Positions 19,331 through 31,500 of a stretch of DNA of 64,000 nucleotides are shown in pieces. Both the position numbers and the translations under genes were made by a program. The notes under the pieces were generated by a model, which was not told where the DNA came from, ran no database searches, and was given only the letters and a program-made list of their open reading frames with translations. Every line of letters starts with the position of its first letter. The stretch's first letter is position 1. The stretch lies in NCBI RefSeq assembly GCF_005239225.2, contig NC_133300.1, positions 6,601,875-6,665,874 on the forward strand. Direction: 5' to 3'. Source of the DNA: Populus alba. Its lineage: Eukaryota; Streptophyta; Magnoliopsida; Malpighiales; Salicaceae.

Positions 19331-22130
19331 TACTTTTACCATAACTTGAACTTATGGATGATTTCTCACCTTTTGTTTTGGGAAACTAATTCCTCTGTTT
19401 AGATAACTCAAATTACATCAAAATGATTCAACTTATAAGTAAAACTTAGTGCTTTATTTCAGATTTATTAAAGAGGGTATGCTTAATGACCTCGAGTCAT
19501 GATAGAAAATCCTGGTGACAATCAAAAAAACAAGAACCATATTAAAACAAATAAAAAAAGATATTTATATTTTTGAATAGAAGGATGCATTTGAAAAGAA
19601 AACTTAATTTCATAAAAGGAATAAAAAGTAAAAATAGAAATTATAAAAATGAGGACTAAATTTAAAAAATAAAATTAAAGAATAAGTTGTAATTTTTTAT
19701 TGAAGGATCAAATTGAAAACAATTTTAAATTTTAGAAAAGATCCATAACAAAAATTTAGTAATAAAAAAAATAAGGATTAAATTTGAAATGACAATAAAA
19801 TAAAAAGGAAACTCTGGAATTTTGTAAAACTAGTATAAATTTCGAGAAGAAAAAAGACAAAAGAGAAAAAGAAAAAAGAAAAGGTTGTTAAAAATCACAT
19901 ATAAATGTCACTTCACCACGAAGAGCACTCCAAGACGCATCAATTGTAGGGGATGTTGGATGCTCTATTAGAGCACCGCGACCTTCTTTACTCTCTAACA
20001 TGTGCAATGCACGCATTATACTTTTAACCTTGTTTGTTAACTTTAGTTCTCTATATTTGTTACACAATCAAATTGGGCACTTAAGCCCTAATTGCTATTT
20101 ATCAATATAATTTAAATATATTTTGACAAACTGAGTATTAAAACTTTTTTTTGATACTGTAAGATCCTTATATCTAGGCAATAAGAATAAACTATAAAGT
20201 TAGTTTGAAAAAAAAAATAACCAAAAATTAAAAAAATATATATATAAATATTTGTTCTGCCCAAGCAAACCAGTCCTAGATGGGATAAAATTAAAGGTGC
20301 TAAAAAAGTTTTCAAAGCCTCAAATTTGATCCTCCAAGTCTTAATTGCTCTAAATCAATAAAATATAAATTTTATTTTGCAAATTGAGCATAAAAATAAG
20401 CAACGAAATATTTACTCAACACCTCAAGTTCTCTATTCATAGGTATATAAAACAACCCAAGAAGTCGAAACCTAGACTATTGCAATGTTAAAGGAAAAAA
20501 AATTGAAGGATCAAAATATAAATTCTAAGAAAAAACAAACAAACACAGTAGATTATTATTGTAATTCATAAAAAATAAAAATTATTTTTTTACTTGAAAA
20601 TATTAATCATCGCAATCGCAACGAATATTTATTTGAACTACCATAAAATTGTATAAAAATAAGTTTTGATCATAGAGTGGTTTCTTTTATTAGTTTCTTT
20701 TAAATGTAATTTTTAGTTAATATCATCTCTTTTATTTTTCTAAAATATCTAGTTTAACTATTTTCTAAAAAAGTAAATTTTTTTAATGGTTTCTATAATT
20801 TTATATACCTCCAAGAAATTTTTGTAATCTATTTTTAATTATTTTATTAAATTAGTTTAAAGTAGTTGTATTTTTACTATGAATTTATAAAAATGAAAAT
20901 TATATGTACTTAATAATCATAATGAATCTCCAAGATAAATAAAGAAAATACATAAAAATAAAAGGTGGATATTAGAGGTACAATATTTGCATTTATATCC
21001 ATCTTTTACTCCTTATTGAAAAAAAAAAATGTTTTCCCACTTTAGTCTTTAATTAGCTTCCCATGATTTTTTATTTATTTATCATTTAATATATATTTTT
21101 TCATTTATTGTATTAACCACATGCATCATCTTTCTATCCCTTGTTTAACATATTATATGATAATGCTTCTTTCATTGATTTTTTAGATTCAAATCTTAAA
21201 ATCACTCTTTAAAAAAAATATTTAATTTATTTGAATATACTAAAATATATAAAAATGTATGTTCAAGATCTTCTATAGTTTTATTTTTTTTTTATTTCAA
21301 TTAATGTATGAGTTGTTCAAAAAATATTTTTAATGCCTAACAAACTTAATTTAATTTATAACAGGGCAAAATCAATTGTGGTGGTAGATAGTTATGTATA
21401 TAATGATAACAATTAACATTCACAAGGTATTTTTTTTCCCATGAAAAGCCATTTGTATAGAACTAAGTTTCCATTAAACTTTCTCCAAAAGATCATTTTC
21501 ATTTTCCAAATTCTCTTCTTAGTAATAGTAATAAGAAAAAACATATGTTATTGCTCTTTTTACTCATTTTCTTCCCTTGATGTATATAAAAAAAAACTTC
21601 AAATAAGATCTAGACTTTTTATAGTTGTATTTATGAGTTGATGTACCTTTAAAATGAGTTTTTTTTTATTGAACAGAGGACTCTTCAATATTTAAATTAG
21701 TAAATATAAGAGGGGTAAAATCTATGTGTGGAAAAAAAAAAGTGTGGCAAGAAGAACATTGTTGTACATAAAATATGAGAATAATAAAGTCAAATGAAGT
21801 TTGAATAAACCTTTCTTTTTATTTGTTGACATGTGATATTTATAAATACTTGAGGTAACCTAAGCTTACACGTAGTAAAGAGAGAGAAATGATGAGAAAT
21901 ATTTGTTTTCTTATATAGTTGAGTCATTAATTGATTTGGCACGCTTGATATTGATGGATAAATTTGTATTTGAAAGTAAGTCATCATTGAAAAGGATAAT
22001 CATGTTAGGAAAATGATAGCTATTAATGAAAAAAGTAGCTAGCTTGAGAGAATATAATTCAAGAGAAGTTGTTTACCAATGAAAGGTGGACTCAGTATAG
22101 GGGTTCGGTTGAATGCAATTTGTCATGAGT
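19331..22130. other. Gene-free AT-rich stretch
   Basis: Very AT-rich throughout; resembles decayed transposon DNA, for example A-rich runs at 19520-19900 ('aaggattaaatttgaaatga' type wording). No RNA gene or coding region was seen. Confidence 0.4.
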
Positions 22131-22135
22131 TTTGA

Positions 22136-22395
22136 AAAAAATACATTTTGGTCCTCCAACTTAAAAAATCATGAAAATTATACAATTTCAGTCCCTTGAA
22201 ATTTTTTCAATTCTATTTTGATACAAAATTTTATTTTTGTTATTTTTTTATCCTTGATTGAGAGAGAAAATAGAAAGAAATCGTTAGATTTCAACAGTAG
22301 AGAAAGAAATGTACTGTTGTCACCTATTTAGACCACTAAAATAGAAGATATTTGCGTCATATTGTTGCATTTGATAAGAGAATTCATATTTGGTG
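22136..22395 (+). repeat. Dispersed repeat ('ttggtcctccaacttaaaaa' family), copy 1
   Basis: About 250 bp that recur at 23128-23395 in the same order and orientation: the opening line, 'tttcaatccct', 'tattttggtac', 'agagaaatcgctaa', 'agaaagaaat', and the end 'ttggtgttttt'. A diverged third copy starts at about 56636. Confidence 0.6.
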
Positions 22396-22673
22396 TTTTT
22401 GTAAATTAAATCACCTAGTTTATATTATACTTTTTTTTAAGGAAAAAACAAACTATTGAACCACAATTAACAATTAATAATTATAACTCACAACCTAACA
22501 GGGATGACCTCTAACAGCTTGCCTCCTTTGACAAAGGAAAACTGTAGTTTTGTCCAAAAACTCACCAAGTTGCATCACCAGATTCAACCTTGTACTGTAT
22601 CATTGCAAGAACAGTGCCTCACTCATTTCCAGGTCTGAAGCCTGTTAGTTTAACAGTCGATCATAGTAAAACC

Positions 22674-25539
22674 ATGTCAAGCTCTCAGTGTTTAGAGAGA
22701 ATCCACCAGACCTGGCCCCAGGTTATAGAGAAGGGATAGTCCAAGAAACTGGTGGCCTGGAAACCTGTGTTGCTGGCCCTTCAGACGCCGACCTTGCCAT
22801 CCTTCTCATTTCTGATGTTCTTGGTAAGAGCCCATCAAACCATCTTTTTTTTTTTTTTTTTTCCAATTTATTGATTTCCATTTTGTTGGCTTGCGGTGGG
22901 TTTGGTTTTGAGATTACCTATAATCTAATGGGTGTGGGTTTTTAACTTTGCATTTTTTTAACGTTTATTTTCATATATTTTACTATTGTGTAAAATTTTG
23001 TATTTTTTCAATTTGATTCTCGAATTTTTTTTTGGTGATTTAATTGTAATTAAAGAATAACTAATTCTAGAAGAAGAGGGACTAAAATGAAAGCACGAAA
23101 AATATGGGTAGTATGTCATAAGTCTAAAAAAAAATATACTTTGGTCCTCCAACTTAAAAAATCACAAAAATTATATAATTTCAATCCCTCAAAAATTTTC
23201 TAATTTTATTTTGGTACAGATGTTTTTTGTTGTCTTTAGTTAAGATAAAAGAGAGAAATCGCTAATTTCTAGCGATACAGAAAGAAATATATCGTAATAC
23301 TGATTTAAGCTATCAAAATAAATGATATTTATGTTAAATTATTTCATTTTGATGAAAAAAATTTCATATTAGGTGTTTTTTGTATTTTAAAGGTTCATGG
23401 AAAAACATATATAAGCTTGGATAAATTTTTGATTTCATGTTAGAGTTCAATTTTTTAGGCCTTTTTGTATGGCCATGAATAGATTTATAATGGTTTCTGA
23501 TTGTTTTGGGTTAAAAATGTGTTGAAAAGCAAGTGTTTGGGTTAAAAGAACATAAATCTTAATTTTTTGTCCACCACAATGGCTAGGGAACACAAACAAC
23601 ACATCATCTATTTTTTTTTCAAAAAACATTAGGGCGGACAACATGGTACAATTAAAAAAAGAGCTCGATATGCGGGCATGCTCCGATAGGCCCGCTTGGG
23701 CCTCGATGAAATGAGCCAGGTGAGCTGGCCTGGCTTGACATGCTAGGCCTAGCAGCGTTTGACTCTCTCTTTTTTAAAAAAAAAAAAATTAATGCTGTTT
23801 TTTTCTTAAAAAAAATTAATTATATTTATATTAATACCCCTTTTTTCTTTAATTTTGTTTAGAGAGCCTCTTTTAAATGATGATGCTTTTTTTTTTGTTA
23901 TGCGTTTAATTTTTTAAAGAGGTTTTTCTGATTCATCTATGATTTTTTTTTGTATAGATGAACTATATTTTTTAAAATAAAAAATATTTATTTTTAGATA
24001 ATATTTCTAATATATGTAGTCTTGTATACATATTTTTTTTGTTTTATTTTTATTCAATCATTTTAATATGTTTGTCATGTGAAATTAAATATCTTGATTT
24101 ATATTTATCTTTTGGTTTTTTATGATTATATGTATGCATGAACTTTTTGATATCTACTTAAATTTTTTTAATTATAAAAATACATTAAAAAAACTTGAAT
24201 ATATAATATTTTTTTACCCACAGTGGAGCGCGGGTAACAAAATTAGTGTTTTCTATTTGATGTAAAGAGTGTGTTTGCAGGTTGTGTTTTATTTACAAAG
24301 TTGGTATTTGATAGCTTTTTATCATCAAACATCTTTTCCAAGTTATGAAGCTCCAAATTTGAGGTCTGATCCATTAGATTTTTGCAGTTTTCATTGTATG
24401 ATGAACTTAGACGATGGTGTTAGGGTCTGGAAAGCTAATAGAATTCTCTCCTGTGCTACCTAGAGTGAAGCTAGATAATCTCCAATGGCTCTTGACTTTG
24501 TTGTTTAACAGAGAATCATCATCAAACAAAATAATAATGTTGAAAAAAGGAAAAAGAGGAAATCCTTGACCATTTTTAAGACTCAATTCAAAATGGGGAA
24601 AAGAAAACAATGACATCAGAAGATCCAATAAGCAGTAACCTTTGTTTTTGAACCATTTCTCAATGTGAAATCTTTTGTGGGGTGTGAACTTGCTTCTTCA
24701 TCCCTACAGGTAAATTTGTGGAGGCTGAATTTGAATTTGACTGTTAAAAGTTAAAACTCGTTACTGTTTTGCCCCTTGATTAATGCCAAAAAAAAGAAAT
24801 CTGGGATTTGGAAACCTTCAAGAACACTTGCCCTGATATAGACAGCTCTTAGCTTAATCAATATTAACAATTATCACAGATCTCATCAAAATATTTATGT
24901 AATTTCATTGTTCTTCCTGGAAAGGAAGCTCGCAGCTGCTGGATTCTCTGTGGTGGTCCCTGATTTTTTATATGGTGATCCAGTTGATCTAAGCAAGCCT
25001 GATTTTGATAGCCACGGTGAGTTTCTAGAGCAATGGACATCACCATTTGTGGGATGTCATAGTAGTGAAATCCATGAGTTCGAGAAAAAGACTAAGTGAC
25101 AGTGTTCTTACATCTGTAGGACAAAAAGGACATGAAGATGCGAAATTGTTAATTGCTGCTCTAAGAAGTAAAGGCATGGATTCCATTGGTGCTGCAGGTT
25201 CTTGCTGGGGAGTTGAGTCATTCTCCCCCATAGCCACGAACTTGCTCAAGTTGGAACAAGCTCAAATCTAAGACAGAATTTAACGGTAAGATTCCCTTTG
25301 TTTCTTCTTAATCGAAAAAGCTGAAGAGGACTCTCCTGCTTCCCTTGCTGTTGAGGCTCTAAATTTCATGCTCACAACGCATCAAACCTGATTTCTATAT
25401 TTTGCAGTTTGATAGCCATGTGAAAATACTCCCTGGCGTCAGCCATGGATGGACAGTTCGTTACAATGTTGAGGATGAAACGGCTGCCGGGAGTGCTGCA
25501 GAAGATCACGGTGACATGATACACTCGTTTACCAAGTGA
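22674..25539 (+). pseudogene. Dienelactone-hydrolase-family protein (endo-1,3;1,4-beta-glucanase-like), decayed
   Basis: Family members are small cytosolic alpha/beta hydrolases of about 240 residues with a Cys nucleophile. Exon remnants: 22674-22823 (starts MSSSQCLE, then ENPPDLAPGY, with a two-base GA insertion between them; ends ILLISDVLG before donor GTAAGA); about 24338-24361 (YEAPNLR); about 24927-25016 (KLAAAGFSVVVPDFLYGDP); 25120-about 25210 (QKGHEDAKLL...GAAGSCWG, keeping the nucleophile motif); and 25408-25539 (HVKILPGVSHGWTVRYN to the stop). About 60 family residues between the nucleophile segment and SHVKI are missing, and the second exon's donor is poor. Intron 1 is swollen by repeats, including a Helitron-like end. 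The Copia element sits 250 bp downstream. The break points rule out a normal product. Confidence 0.75.
23128..24246 (+). mobile_element. Composite repeat ending in a Helitron-like 3' terminus (copy B), inside intron 1 of the hydrolase pseudogene
   Basis: Ends with 'acccacagtggagcgcgggt' (imperfect hairpin) followed by AACAAAATTAG|T at 24246, close to the Helitron hairpin plus CTRR pattern (here TTAG). Its upstream body, including 'ggcctggcttgacatgctag' (23728) and 'gattcatctatgattttttt' (about 23930), recurs in the same order at about 56636-57530. The left boundary is uncertain. Confidence 0.45.
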
Positions 25540-25787
25540 AAGAACCTGTAATAGTTATATGGATGTTCATGGATCTCTTCCAAGTTATATGGATGTTCAT
25601 GGCATGATTATTCCAATGTTCCTTGAAAATGATCACATGTTGTTGGTTAACTCTAAATAGTTTTTTCCCCTTCTCATCTTATGAACACTAATTAGATCAT
25701 TTTGAGCTTGCAAGGTGGGTTCCTTGTGTTCTTCGTCTTCCCTAACACTGTCAAATCCTCTGTAAAGATGATGCATTTGTGTTGTTA

Positions 25788-25792
25788 AACTT
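25788..25792 (+). repeat. Left target-site duplication (AACTT)
   Basis: AACTT immediately precedes the 5' LTR and is repeated exactly after the 3' LTR at 30532-30536. Five bases is the usual length for Copia integration. Confidence 0.95.
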
Positions 25793-26164
25793 TGTTAGAC
25801 AATTGACATTTTGTTTCATGTTGTTTAATCAAGTATTGTCTGTTTTTTTTTCTTTCATTTCTGTTTTGATTTTGTTAAAGTAAATCCCTTGTTTTTCTGA
25901 TGTTGTTGCTGAGATTAGTGGCAGCATATTCTCCACTATAGTTAGTGGCTAGTGACAGCATATTATCCACTACAGTTAGTGGCTGATAACTAGGGATGTT
26001 TGTTAAGCTTTCTCATGTATTTAAAGACATGCAGTTAATGAAATACTTACTGAGACATTTTATCAAACACCTTGTGTGTAATTCGTGTTCTTCAATACCA
26101 GCATTGTTGTTCTTGATTGTGCATCCCTTCACCTGCACAAAACACAGCAACACAATTCTCAACA
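25793..26164 (+). repeat. 5' LTR of the Copia element
   Basis: 372 bp, starting TGTTAGACAATTG and ending CTCAACA. It contains an internal short direct repeat ('gcatattctccactatagttagtggct' type, split as two near-identical 30-bp units around 25922-25983). Identical to the 3' LTR except for one base. Confidence 0.97.
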
Positions 26165-26165
26165 G

Positions 26166-26177
26166 TGGTATCAGAGC
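26166..26177 (+). other. Primer-binding site (initiator tRNA-Met)
   Basis: TGGTATCAGAGC starts two bases after the LTR end and is complementary to the 3' end of plant initiator tRNA-Met. Confidence 0.95.
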
Positions 26178-26229
26178 ATCTCAGATCTTACAGGACCAAA
26201 ACACCTTTTTTTTTTTCAAAATCTCAAAA

Positions 26230-29200
26230 ATGACATCCAACAACTTACTTTTAAACTCCCCTATTATTTTTACTGGTGAAAACTACCATATTTGGTCAGT
26301 GAAGATGCAAGCTTTTCTTGAAGCTTATGATCTTTGGGAAATTGTTTCCGAAGACAAACCAGTAGCTCCCTTACCAACAAATCCCACCATGGCTCAAATC
26401 AAGTTCAACAGTGAGGAAAAGACAAAGAAATCCAAGGCAAAATCAATCATCCAAAATGCTGTGGCAGAAAGCATTTTCTACAGAATTATGGCATGCAATT
26501 CAGCCAAAGAGGCTTGGAACAAACTAAAAGAAGAATACCAAGGCAGTGACAGAACAAGGCAAATGCAAGTGCTGAATTTGAAGAGAGATTTTGAGGCACT
26601 TAACATGCAAGAAGATGAAACAATCTCTAAGTATTCTGATCGAATTTCACTAATTATCAACAACATCAGATTACTGGAGAAGACTTTCCTGACAGTAGGA
26701 TTGTGGAGAAGGTTCTTGTGACTCTTCCTGAGAGGTTTGAATCCAAAATCTCCTCTCTAGAAGAATCAAAGGACCTCAGTAAAATCTCATTAGGTGAACT
26801 AATGAGTGCTCTTCAAGCACAGGAGCAACGAAGAACAATCAGCCAAGACAGATTGACTGAAGGAGCCTTTTATGTGCAAAAACAACAAGCTGGAAAAGGA
26901 AAGAAGTTGCCTAATCTGAGATTCAAAGGCAGAAATGAAAGGGGCAGCACTAGTGAAGCTTCAAAACAAAAGAAGTTTCCTCCTTGCACTCACTGCAAAA
27001 AAAACACACATTCAGAAAAATATTGTTGGTGGAGGCCAGATGCAATTTGTGGAAATTGCAAGCAGTCAGGGCACATCACAAAGGTCTGCAAGTTCAAAAA
27101 ATCAGATCCAAAACCTCAACAAGCTCACCTAGCAGATGAAGTTGATACACAGGAGGAGCAATTCTTTGCTGTCACTTGTTTCTCAACAAATGATCCAACT
27201 GATACTTGGCTTATTGACAGTGGATGCACACATCATTTGTGCAATGATGCTGGAATGTTCAAAACCCTTGATGAATCTTACAAATCCAGAGTAAAGGTTG
27301 GTAATGGAGAATTTCTGGAGGTCAAAGGCAGAGGGTCAGTAAATGTTCAAACAAGTTCAGGTATCAAAATCATTCCTGATGTGTTATTTATACCTGAAAT
27401 CAGTCAAAATTTGTTGAGTGTTGGACAAATGATGGAGAAAAACTATTCTCTTCAGTTTAAGGATCATAAATGCATTATCTTTGATCCTTCTGGAGAACAA
27501 ATGTTCTGTGTAAAGATGAAAAACAGAAGCTTTGTTGTTGACTGGGATAAAGTATCCAATCATGCATATGTGAGTGCTACTCAGGATGTTTCAAATCTTT
27601 GGCATAAAAGATTTGGACATTTCAATCAAAAGGGCTTGTCAATTTTGAAACAAAAGGAAATGGTTGCAGCATTGCCCATATTGAATGGTGAGATTCAATT
27701 GTGTGAAACATGTCAACTTGGCAAGCAATCAAGGCCACCATTTCCTAAAAGGCAAGCATGGAGAGCCAGCCAAAAACTTCAGCTCATCCACACTGACGAG
27801 TGTGGACCTATGAAGACAGCCTCATTATGTGGTAACAAGTATTTCATTCTCTTTATTGATGATTATACTAGGATGTGTTGGGTGTATTTCATCAAATTTA
27901 AGAGTGAAGTATTTACAATCTTTCAAACATTCAAAGCTTTAGTTGAGAATCAAAGTGACATGCTAATTAAATGCTTAAGATCTGACAATGGTACTGAATA
28001 TACTTCAAATCAGTTTCTTGAGTTTTGCAACAGCAGAGGCATTGTGCACCAGTACACTACACCATACACACCACAACAAAATGGTGTATGTGAGAGGAAG
28101 AACATGACAGTAATGGAGATGGCTAGATGTCTCTTACTTGAAAAGAAAATGCCAAACAAATTATGGGCAGAGGCAGTCAATACCTCTGTTTACTTGCTGA
28201 ACCGACTTCCAACCAAAGCACTGGAGGACAAGACACCATACGAAGGCTGGAATGGTGTTAAACCTGCTGTAGATCATCTTCGAATCTTTGGCAGCATATG
28301 CTATTATCATATAGCTGAGCCAAAGAGGAGCAAACTTGACAACAAAGCTCAAAAGGGAGTTCTTGTGGGTTATGGAATAACAACCAAAGGATACAGAATT
28401 CTTTGCTTACAAACAGAGAAGGTAATTCTCAGCAGAGATGTGAAGGTTGATGAAGCAATCACATGGGATTGGGAACATCAGAAAAATATGATTTCTGATC
28501 AACCATTCACCATTCAGCCCCAGCCAGTAGCTGATGAATCAGTGGATGATTTTCCAGTTAGAGGCACAAGATCATTGGAAGATATTCACCTAAGATGCAA
28601 CATGGCAATCCTAGAACCAACCAGCTATACTGAAGCTCAAGAATTTCCAGCATGGAGGAGAGCAATGGAGGCAGAAATGGAAATTGATCAAACAAAAATG
28701 CAACATGGCAGCTGATTGAAAGGCCTAAGCATCGCAAGGTGATAGGTGTAAGATGGGTTTTCAAAACAAAACTCAATTCAGATGGGTCAGTATGCAAACA
28801 CAAGGCTAGATTGGTGGTAAAGGGCTATGCTCAACAATATGGTGTGGACTACCTAGAGACCTTTGCTCCAGTAGCAAGGTATGATACTATTAGACTTCTC
28901 ATTACACTTGCAGCACATAACTCTTGGCAGATTCACCAACTTGATGTCAAGTCTGCCTTCTTGAATGGATTTCTTGCTGAAGAAATCTTGTAGAGCAACC
29001 CGATGGGTATGCTGTTAAAGATAAAGAAGATCATGTGTATCTACTTAAGAAGGCCTTGTATGGGTTGAAACAAGCTCCCCGAGCTTGGTATGACAGAATG
29101 GACACACATCTGCTTCAACTTGGGTTCAGCAGAAGCCAAAATGAAGCAACTTTGTATGTGAAATCATGTGGTAACCATTTTCTAATTGTATCTATTTACG

Positions 29201-30165
29201 TAGATGATATGCTTATCACAGGAAGTGAACTTGGAATGATCCAAGAATTCAAAGATGAAATGAAGAAGATGTTTGAGATGTCTGACCTTGGAATGATGAA
29301 TTACTTCCTTGGAATGGAAGTGATGCAATCCAGCAATGACATTTTTACATGCCAAAAGAAGTATGCTTCAGACATCCTAAAAAGATTCAAAATGGAGGAT
29401 TGTAAACCAGTGGGGACTCCTATGACAACAAGTATCAAGCTTAGCAAGGATGATGAATCTGAAAAAGTGGATGAAAGTTTGTATAGAGGCTTAATTGGCA
29501 GCCTTCAATATCTTACAGCAAGTAGACCTGACATATTATTTGCTGTGAGTATTCTTTCAAGGTTCATGCATTCTCCAAGGGAGACTCATTTCATTGCAGC
29601 AAAAAGGATACTTAGATACATCAAAGGTACCATTGATCTTGGTATTTTCTGTCCAAGATCATCAGAAGGGGCTGTGGAACTAAGAGGCTATACTGACAGT
29701 GACTGGGGAGGCTGTGTTGATGATTCAAGAAGCACTTCAGGGTATTTATTCTCACTCAATTCAGGTGTCTTCACCTGGAGTTCAAAGAAGCAAGAGACAA
29801 CAGCTCAATCCACTGCAGAAGCAGAGTACATTGCTGCTGCCGCTGCTGTCAACCAAGCAATTTGGTTGAGAAAAATGTTAAAGGATTTGGGACATGAACA
29901 GGTTGAAGCTACTAAAATCATGTGTGATAACAGTTCTGCAGTATCAATTTCAAAGAATCCAGTCTTTCATGGACGTACAAAGCATATCAAAATCAAGTTT
30001 CATTTTATTAGAGAAGTTCAACAATCTAATGAAGTGATGTTGATTCATTGTTCTTCCGAAGAACAACTTGCAGATATATTTACTAAACCACTACCTAAAG
30101 AGAGATTTGAGACATTAAGACAAATGATTGGAATTTGTCGTCAAAATGTCAAGGAGGAGTGTTAG
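26230..30165 (+). pseudogene. Copia gag-pol polyprotein gene, broken by three one-base deletions
   Basis: Starts at ATG 26230 (MTSNNLLLN) and ends at TAG 30163-30165, six bases inside the 3' LTR. Visible parts: gag with paired knuckles (CGNCKQSGHITKVC at 27048-27089); protease IDSG at 27213-27224; the HHCC integrase zinc site (LWHKRFGHFN...CETCQLGK); the integrase core with Asp at 27795-27797 (HTDECG), FIDDYTR, and Glu in PQQNGVCERKN; reverse transcriptase with [20 protein letters not shown] and YVDD at 29197-29208; RNase H with TDSDWGG, STAEAEY and the C-terminal DIFTKPLP. Single-base deletions lie near 26676 (GGG to GG), 28691 (A run) and 28990 (near ATCTTG). All shift the frame the same way. 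Otherwise no domain residue seems lost. Confidence 0.92.
30151..30159 (+). other. Polypurine tract
   Basis: AAGGAGGAG directly abuts the 3' LTR, where plus-strand DNA synthesis would be primed. It also encodes the last residues of the polyprotein. Confidence 0.85.
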
Positions 30166-30531
30166 ACAATTGACATTTTGTTTCATGTTGTTTAATCAAG
30201 TATTGTCTGTTTTCTTTTCTTTCATTTCTGTTTTGATTTTGTTAAAGTAAATCCCTTGTTTTTCTGATGTTGTTGCTGAGATTAGTGGCAGCATATTCTC
30301 CACTATAGTTAGTGGCTAGTGACAGCATATTATCCACTACAGTTAGTGGCTGATAACTAGGGATGTTTGTTAAGCTTTCTCATGTATTTAAAGACATGCA
30401 GTTAATGAAATACTTACTGAGACATTTTATCAAACACCTTGTGTGTAATTCGTGTTCTTCAATACCAGCATTGTTGTTCTTGATTGTGCATCCCTTCACC
30501 TGCACAAAACACAGCAACACAATTCTCAACA
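30160..30531 (+). repeat. 3' LTR of the Copia element
   Basis: 372 bp matching the 5' LTR except for one C/T difference, followed at once by the right AACTT target duplication (30532-30536). Confidence 0.97.
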
Positions 30532-30536
30532 AACTT

Positions 30537-31500
30537 GAACAGAATTTAAGTCGATGAATAGAATTTTATGCAAGGACAAAAGAACTCTAAATAATCTTTT
30601 TTCTTTTTTTTTGAAAAACATAAGAGATTAATTTGACCATCACAATAAACAAAAAAGAGGGATAAGTTTCCTTTTTTATAAATAATTTCTATTTTTAACA
30701 TTAGTTAAGAATTAAACTCGTAATTTCATAATTAAATGGGTTAGTTAAATTATTTTAACTCAAATTAATTTAGGTTTTAAGTTGATTAAGTTTCGGCTTG
30801 TTATACCAATTCAAATTTTAAAATTATAATTTTACTCTTATTTTATTATAGTTTTGTTATCTCATATATTGTCAAAGATCTTTATATGGTTTTAATTTTC
30901 AATTTAAATCATTTATTAAATATTTTCCTTTAATGACAAGAAATTCCAACTAGAATTATATTTAGCACAAGAATAAATGATATATAAATTAGTATTATTA
31001 AACTCAAGTTAGTGATTCGTAATTTAAAACCTTATTTAGGTAGTATTGCATGTCAAACCATGTTAAAACCTGATTTAATCAAAATTTAGATAAGATTCAA
31101 TTTTTTTTTTCAATACAACATTATTTTATTTTAAAAAATAAATTAAAATTATAACATTTTGCATTGATACACCTAACTTTTGACATGAATTTTGAGTTGG
31201 TTTATGAACTAGACCGGGACTATGGTATATAAAAAAATTTAAATAATAACATTTTGGATTGATTAGAATGAAAAGTCAAGATTATAAGCATATGCACACT
31301 TGCACAATATATATATATATATATAAAGTCAAGAGTTATTTTTTTTGTGTGGAAGAAGCTGTTACATGATTTTAACCAAACTAATCAGTTCCTAATTTAT
31401 TAATTACTTCAACCAGTTTGATTGTATTGTCCAATTAAAATTATTTTGGTATAATAAATCCTCCCCCTGCAATAATTTGTCGTATTTTGCTATATATGCT
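30537..31500. other. Gene-free AT-rich stretch
   Basis: Continuation of the pre-insertion sequence. It includes an AT dinucleotide tract at 31307-31325 and otherwise holds nothing recognisable. Confidence 0.4.

Larger units (their letters stand above)
25793..30531 (+). mobile_element. Full-length Ty1/Copia LTR retrotransposon
   Basis: A 4739-bp element with two 372-bp LTRs (TGTTAG...CAACA), a perfect 5-bp target duplication, a tRNA-Met primer-binding site, a polypurine tract and gag-pol in the Copia order: gag, protease, integrase, reverse transcriptase, RNase H. The LTRs differ at one base I could find (T in the 5' copy versus C in the 3' copy, inside 'ctgttttYttttctttc'), so insertion is very recent. 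Three single-base deletions break the gag-pol frame. It inserted 250 bp downstream of the hydrolase pseudogene. Confidence 0.97.

Noticed and set aside
28739..28993. A separate small gene
   Set aside because: It is the first part of the Copia reverse transcriptase, isolated only by two one-base deletions.
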